This document shows positions 7,372 to 11,032 of a DNA stretch of 11,032 bases, one piece after another. Both the position numbers and the translations under genes were made by a program. Within the stretch, counting starts at the first letter, position 1; every line of letters starts with the position of its first letter. Below the pieces are notes generated by a model. That model was not told the origin of the DNA. It was given only the letters and a program-made list of their open reading frames with translations, and did not search any database. This DNA comes from Bacteroidota bacterium (GTDB taxonomy: Bacteria > Bacteroidota > Bacteroidia > UKL13-3). The stretch spans positions 1 through 11,032 of the forward strand of contig RGVD01000076.1 of NCBI GenBank assembly GCA_010027395.1, written 5' to 3'.

Positions 7372-8715
7372 ATGGATATTGTTTATTTACTCGTAGGAAT
7401 TGCCATTGGTTTCGCCTTGGCTTGGTTTATCAAAAAATCGCAACAAAAAGGCTCTTCAGCAGCTGATGAGGCATTCATACAACTCAGAACACAACTTGGT
7501 GAAGAAAGCAATTTACGTAGTGGATTACAATCGCAAAACGAATACATCAAACAAGAAAATGAAAGTTTGAAAGGCGAACTGAAACAAAACCAAACTGAAC
7601 TTTTAAAACTAAACAACGAACTAAGCACCACAAGAGAAGAAAGTAAAAATTTGGTATATCGCATGAGTGAACAAAAGCAAGAACTAACGCAATTAAAAGA
7701 GCAATTTACCAAAGAGTTTGAAAACCTTGCCAATAAAATTTTTGAAGAAAAGACCCAAAAATTTGCCGACCAAAACAAAACCAATTTGAGTGAAATACTA
7801 ACACCACTTGGCGAGAAGATTAAAGACTTTGAAAAGAAAGTGAATGATGTGTATGTGAATGAAAGTAAAGACAGGGCATCGCTTAAAGAGCAGTTGAACA
7901 TGCTTCAATCACTGAACCAACAAATGAGCAAGGAAACCCAAAACTTAACCAAAGCTCTAAAAGGTGAGACCAAAACACAAGGCAATTGGGGTGAATTTAT
8001 TTTGGAAAGCGTTCTAGAAAAATCGGGTTTAGTAAAAGACCGGGAGTACAGCATTCAGCAGAGTTTTACAACCGAAGAAGGCAAGCGCTATCAACCCGAT
8101 GTGATTATCAATTTGCCTGAGGGTAAAACATTGATAGTGGATTCAAAAGTATCCTTGGTGGCCTATGAAAAATTTTGGTCTTCTGAAGATGAAACACAAA
8201 AAACAATAGCCCTTAAAGAACATTTACAATCACTACGAAACCATATCAAAGGACTCAGCGATAAGAATTATCAAAACCTTTATGAAGTAAAAAGTTTAGA
8301 CTTCGTGATTCTTTTTGTACCCATTGAACCTGCCTTTGCCTTGGCCATGCAAGCTGATCCTGCTTTATTTAATGAGGCCTTCGATAAAAATATAGTTATT
8401 GTAAGTCCATCTACTTTATTGGTTACACTTAAAACTGTTGCCAGCATTTGGAGGTTTGAATACCAAAATAGAAATGCCATAGATATTGCCAAAAAAGCCG
8501 GTGATTTACATGATAAGTTTGTAGGCTTTGTGGATGATTTGATTGGTTTAGGCAATAAAATGCGCGACTCACAAAAAGCCTACGAAGGTGCGATGAATAA
8601 GCTATCAACAGGTGCGGGCAATATTGTGAAACGAACAGATGAATTAAGAAAATTAGGTGCCAAGGCAAGTAAATCATTACCTCAAACTCTGCTTGATAGA
8701 GCAGGTGATGAATAA
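7372..8715 (+). CDS. rmuC: RmuC-family DNA recombination protein (predicted nuclease)
   Basis: The 447-residue protein starts with a single membrane helix (about residues 3-20, VYLLVGIAIGFALAWFI), then KK, then a long Glu/Lys/Gln-rich coiled coil (about 35-200). The RmuC core follows. It has the signature GNWGEFILESVLEKSGL (204-220) and PD-(D/E)XK-like elements: YQPDVIINLP (240-249, Asp243) and IVDSKVSLVAYEKF (255-268, Asp257 and Lys259). A helical C-terminal part ends the protein. In E. coli, loss of RmuC raises inversion at short inverted repeats, so the family is thought to limit recombination at such structures. Being next to two arrays of inverted repeats is striking but may be coincidental. 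The length is ordinary and the active-site residues are retained. It is co-directional with the dehydrogenase, 18 nt downstream. Confidence 0.95.
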   Translation: MDIVYLLVGIAIGFALAWFIKKSQQKGSSAADEAFIQLRTQLGEESNLRSGLQSQNEYIKQENESLKGELKQNQTELLKLNNELSTTREESKNLVYRMSEQKQELTQLKEQFTKEFENLANKIFEEKTQKFADQNKTNLSEILTPLGEKIKDFEKKVNDVYVNESKDRASLKEQLNMLQSLNQQMSKETQNLTKALKGETKTQGNWGEFILESVLEKSGLVKDREYSIQQSFTTEEGKRYQPDVIINLPEGKTLIVDSKVSLVAYEKFWSSEDETQKTIALKEHLQSLRNHIKGLSDKNYQNLYEVKSLDFVILFVPIEPAFALAMQADPALFNEAFDKNIVIVSPSTLLVTLKTVASIWRFEYQNRNAIDIAKKAGDLHDKFVGFVDDLIGLGNKMRDSQKAYEGAMNKLSTGAGNIVKRTDELRKLGAKASKSLPQTLLDRAGDE

Positions 8716-8733
8716 GAAAATAATAGAGAAATA

Positions 8734-9735
8734 ATGAAAGCAGTTATATTAGAAGGATTAAACCAAAAATTAGCCGTAAAAGAAGTTTCTACCCCAGAAA
8801 TAGAAAGCCATGAAGCCCTTGTAAAAATAAGCGCTGCAGCCTACAATCATAGGGACTTATGGATACAAAAAGGGCAATATGCAGGCATACGATATCCTAT
8901 CATTCTGGGTTCGGATGGATGCGGTATGGTTGACAAAGTAGGATCAGATGTAAACAAAGATTGGTTGGGTAAAGAAGTTATCATCAACCCAAGTTTGAAT
9001 TGGGGAAATAACCCAAGGGTGCAAGCCAAAGACTATATTATTTTGGGCACACCCAATGATGGAACCTTTGCCGAATATGTGAAAATTGATGCACGATTAT
9101 TGCATAACAAACCAACTCATTTAAGCCATGAAGCAGCAGCGGCTTTGCCTTTAGCGGGTTTAACTGGATTCAGAGCCACCATGAAAAGGGCACAAGCCAA
9201 AGCAGGTGAGAATGTTCTGATCACCGGAATTGGAGGAGGTGTGGCTTTATTGTGCATGCAGTTTGCCATCGCAGCGGGATGCAATGTATATGTAAGTAGT
9301 GGCAGTGATGATAAAATAAAAACTGCTGTGGACATGGGTGCTAATGGAGGTGTAAATTATAAAAATAATAGCTGGGACAAAGAATTGAAAAGCATGAGCG
9401 ATGGTGGTTTTGATGCCATAGTGGATAGCAGTGCAGGTGATACTTTTGCCAAATTAGTGGACATAGCCAAACCTGCTGGACGCATAGCTATGTATGGTGC
9501 AACACTTGGACCTTTTAACAGTGGAGTACCTGCCAAAATATTCTGGAAACAATTAGATATTTTGGGCAGCACTATGGGTAATGACGAAGAGTTTGCTGAG
9601 ATGCTTGCTTTTGTAAATTCACATAAAATTGTACCATTAGTTGATTCGGTCTTCCCGATGGAAAAAGCGCAAGAAGCCATTGATAAAATGAGCAAAGGAG
9701 AACAATTGGGTAAGATTGTTTTGAAGATAAATTAA
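8734..9735 (+). CDS. Medium-chain dehydrogenase/reductase, zinc-independent (quinone oxidoreductase/alcohol dehydrogenase-like)
   Basis: The 333-residue protein has the MDR layout: a GroES-like catalytic domain at the N-terminus, then a Rossmann NAD(P)H domain with the nucleotide loop VLITGIGGGVALLCMQFA (161-178). The closing segment, MEKAQEAIDKMSKGEQLGKI, is typical of the family. The position normally holding the catalytic zinc cysteine (CGTD) reads NHRDLWIQKG (38-47), the GHE zinc motif reads GSDGCG (59-64), and the four-cysteine structural-zinc loop is absent. It should therefore act without zinc, like quinone oxidoreductase-type MDRs, probably as an NAD(P)H-dependent reductase; the substrate is unknown. 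It begins 18 nt after rmuC with an A-rich leader, so co-transcription is likely although no functional link is evident. Repeat array 2 starts 12 nt past its stop codon. Confidence 0.93.
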   Translation: MKAVILEGLNQKLAVKEVSTPEIESHEALVKISAAAYNHRDLWIQKGQYAGIRYPIILGSDGCGMVDKVGSDVNKDWLGKEVIINPSLNWGNNPRVQAKDYIILGTPNDGTFAEYVKIDARLLHNKPTHLSHEAAAALPLAGLTGFRATMKRAQAKAGENVLITGIGGGVALLCMQFAIAAGCNVYVSSGSDDKIKTAVDMGANGGVNYKNNSWDKELKSMSDGGFDAIVDSSAGDTFAKLVDIAKPAGRIAMYGATLGPFNSGVPAKIFWKQLDILGSTMGNDEEFAEMLAFVNSHKIVPLVDSVFPMEKAQEAIDKMSKGEQLGKIVLKIN

Positions 9736-9747
9736 TTCCCGCTTTCA

Positions 9748-10336
9748 TTGCTTTCGCAAGTGTTAAGCATTGCTTTCGCAAGTGTTAAGCGTAGCGTCAC
9801 TTGTGAATACAAATAATAAAAGTTTGCAACTTTTGCATTCAACTAATCAATTGCTTTCGCAAGTGTTAAGCGCAGCGTCACTTGTGAACACAAATAACAA
9901 AAGTTTGTAACTTTTACATTCAACTAATCAGTCGCTTTCGCAAATGTTAAGCGCAGCGTCACTTGTGAACACAAATAATAAAAGTTTGTAACTTTTACAT
10001 TCAATTAATCAATCGCTTTCGCAAGTGTTAAGCGTAGCGTCACTTGTGAACACAAATAATAAAAGTTTACAACTTTTTTAATCAACTAATCAATTGCTTT
10101 CGCAAGTGTTAAGCGCAGCGTCACTTGTGAAAACAAATAATAAAAGTTTGCAACTTTTACATTCAACAAATCAATTGCTTTCGCAAGTGTTAAGCATAGC
10201 GTCACTTGTGAAAACAAATAATAAAAGTTTGCAACTTTTACATTCAACAAATCAATTGCTTTCGCAATTGTTGAGCATAGCGTCACTTGTGAATACAAAT
10301 AATAAAAGTTTGTAACTTTTACATTCAACTAATCAA
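9748..10336 (+). repeat. Tandem array 2 of the 81-bp two-hairpin repeat (7 units plus 22-nt partial)
   Basis: This array fills the 588-nt gap between the dehydrogenase and RAYT genes. The h1 core recurs at 9779, 9860, 9941, 10022, 10103, 10184 and 10265, exactly 81 nt apart, after a 22-nt partial unit (core at 9757) like the one that opens array 1. Unit order is TTGCTTTCGCAAGTGTTAAG, the right h1 arm CACTTGTG, ACAAATAATA, h2, then a tail containing CAACTAATCAA. The h2 stem is identical in all seven units while its loop varies (TGC, TGT, TAC). Units 3 and 7 have uncompensated changes in the left h1 arm (CAAATG, CAATTG). Units 5 and 6 share CAACAAATC in the tail. The last 12 nt of the array overlap the RAYT coding end. 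Open frames cross the array only because 81 is a multiple of three; they are not believed to be genes. Confidence 0.97.
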
Positions 10337-10876
10337 ATTTACTTCTAAAATACCTTTACCACCATTGTAATCTATGGCACTGCTATAATTCCAATGCCAT
10401 GGTTCAGATACAAAACCTGCCTTAACAGGATTCAAATGGATATAATCAAGCTTTTGACGAATTACCTCATTACTCCACAATTCAATAGGATGATTATCTT
10501 GTTGCCAAAATTGGTATTCTTTATTGTTGCTATTGTATGCACCTGAGTTTCTAAAAATAGAGAGCATCCATTCTTATCTTGATTCTTGCTCATTTGTTGC
10601 AATGGCTTCAATTATTTTTTTACTCGTAAATTTTTTCATGTCACGCATAATGGATGACATCAGATACCCTGATTTGGCTGACCCAATAAAGTGAAAATGA
10701 TTTGTCATCAAACACCAAGCATATAAATCCAAGCCTTTATTTTCTAGACAAAATTTTATGCTATCAGTTAAGATATGTTTATAGATATCTTTGGTAAAAA
10801 CATCAATCCAAGAAACAGTAGAAAATGTAACAAAATACAATCCGTCTGGGTTATGAAATTTATAGCCTGTGCTCAT
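10325..10876 (-). pseudogene. REP-associated tyrosine transposase (RAYT, Y1/HUH family), interrupted by one in-frame stop
   Basis: Read leftward from ATG at 10876-10874, the product is a complete RAYT-like protein of ~183 residues broken only by a TAA at 10576-10574 (codon 101). The frame is unchanged across the stop. Upstream is MSTGYKFHNPDGLYFVTFST and the HUH motif MTNHFHFI (His60, His62, metal binding). Downstream is EWMLSIFRNSGA, then FWQQDNHPIELWSNEVIRQK and KLDYIHLNPVKAGFV, where Tyr145 is the probable nucleophile. RAYTs are single-strand transposases of the IS200/IS605 superfamily linked to palindromic REP repeats. The first open segment alone has the HUH site but not the Tyr; the second has the Tyr but no HUH, so neither should be active alone. 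A single base change (for example AAA to TAA) would explain the stop; a sequencing error or readthrough is possible. The final codons (L-I-S-stop) lie in the last repeat of array 2. Confidence 0.92.
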
Positions 10877-10880
10877 AGGT

Positions 10881-10902
10881 TTGTCTTGATTAATTAAGAC
10901 AA
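10881..10902. promoter_or_regulatory. Near-perfect 22-bp palindrome at the RAYT start (operator candidate)
   Basis: Four bases before the RAYT ATG lies a 22-bp inverted repeat with outer arms TTGTCTT and AAGACAA and a self-complementary AT-rich centre; only one symmetric pair (G with T) fails. It overlaps a candidate -7 box (TAATTTTG on the minus strand, complement of 10900-10907) and the predicted start site. That is the position of a repressor operator, perhaps for autoregulation. It could instead be a hairpin in the short leader that hides the start codon. Confidence 0.5.
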
Positions 10903-10907
10903 AATTA
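10900..10907 (-). promoter_or_regulatory. Candidate -7 box of the RAYT gene
   Basis: On the minus strand this reads TAATTTTG, an exact fit to the Bacteroidota -7 consensus TAnnTTTG, 24-31 nt upstream of the start codon. No correctly spaced -33 TTTG is visible, so support rests on one box and its position. The start would fall inside the 22-bp palindrome. Confidence 0.4.
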
Positions 10908-10930
10908 TAAGTTTTTTTATAATATGTATT

Positions 10931-10997
10931 GTCTGCAAAGTTGCAAACTTTGCTTACTTATCCTCGCAAGTGACGCTGCGCTTAACACTTGCGAGAG
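10931..10997 (-). repeat. Single inverted copy of the two-hairpin repeat upstream of the RAYT
   Basis: On the minus strand the order is h1 then h2, as in the arrays, but the orientation is opposite to both arrays. h1 (10963-10995) is a perfect 10-bp stem, CTCGCAAGTG with CACTTGCGAG, around the loop TTAAGCGCAGCGT, which is identical to loops in array 2. h2 (10935-10953) is GCAAAGTT, 3-nt loop, AACTTTGC, an 8-bp stem in which the array's outer A-T pair is replaced by C-G. The sequence between the hairpins and beyond them has diverged from the array units. With array 2 it brackets the RAYT gene as inward-pointing inverted modules. Confidence 0.93.
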
Positions 10998-11014
10998 CCA
11001 ATAAAAAGAAAAGG

Positions 11015-11032
11015 CGCTTCCAATTGGAAGCG
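11015..11032. other. 18-bp perfect palindrome at the window edge
   Basis: CGCTTCCAATTGGAAGCG is exactly self-complementary and ends at the last base of the window. The preceding bases (AAGG) suggest the symmetry could continue beyond the edge. It could be half of a bidirectional transcription terminator for genes to the right, a protein-binding site, or an end of the repeat element. It resembles neither h1 nor h2. Confidence 0.6.

Noticed and set aside
7383..7901. 172-residue minus-strand open frame inside rmuC
   Set aside because: Its Ser/Phe/Leu-rich sequence is the antisense shadow of the Lys/Glu-rich rmuC coiled coil.
10086..10328. Overlapping open frames on both strands of array 2 (73 and 80 residues)
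   Set aside because: Same cause: tandem 81-bp periodicity keeps several frames open at once on both strands. Repetitive products with no recognisable domain.
9748..10336. CRISPR array
   Set aside because: Units are contiguous 81-bp repeats with near-identical sequence throughout, no variable spacers, and no cas genes in the window.
10325..10576. Downstream RAYT segment as an independent small gene starting at the ATG at 10567
   Set aside because: It continues the same frame and the same protein family after the TAA, and carries only the C-terminal half with the Tyr; a broken single gene is the better explanation.

Overview
The window looks like chromosomal DNA from a low-GC member of the Bacteroidota. 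Gene content points that way: a large LptF/LptG-family permease beside ribBA, class I fructose-bisphosphatase, a TPR lipoprotein, and A-rich leaders with TAnnTTTG-like promoter boxes instead of strong Shine-Dalgarno sites. Genus cannot be read from the sequence.

Layout. Positions 1-3385 hold a leftward operon: an LptF/LptG-family lipopolysaccharide-export permease, a GT-B glycosyltransferase 8 nt downstream, then ribBA (riboflavin synthesis), which runs off the left edge. A 43-nt divergent intergenic region separates it from a rightward run: two unrecognised proteins coupled by an ATGA overlap, a lipoprotein with TPR repeats and a CsgG-like C-terminal domain, class I fructose-1,6-bisphosphatase (fbp), a first repeat array, rmuC, and a zinc-independent medium-chain dehydrogenase. 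A second repeat array follows. It abuts and overlaps the 3' end of a leftward REP-associated tyrosine transposase (RAYT) gene that carries one in-frame nonsense codon. A lone inverted copy of the repeat lies upstream of the RAYT, and an 18-bp perfect palindrome sits at the right edge.

The notable system is the RAYT and its repeats. The repeat is an exact 81-bp tandem unit with two inverted repeats: a CAAGTG/CACTTG hairpin (h1) and an AAAAGTT-nnn-AACTTTT hairpin (h2). There are four units after fbp and seven after the dehydrogenase. Both arrays start 10-12 nt past a stop codon, lie in the same orientation, and begin with the same 22-nt partial unit. The single copy upstream of the RAYT is inverted, so the h1-h2 modules on both sides point inward at the transposase. 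That copy shows paired substitutions preserving both stems. All 11 array copies keep the h2 stem unchanged and vary only in the 3-nt loop. The transposase stop codon lies inside the last repeat unit. This resembles a REP/RAYT system with an unusual tandem, two-hairpin repeat in a Bacteroidota genome; mobilisation is inferred, not shown.
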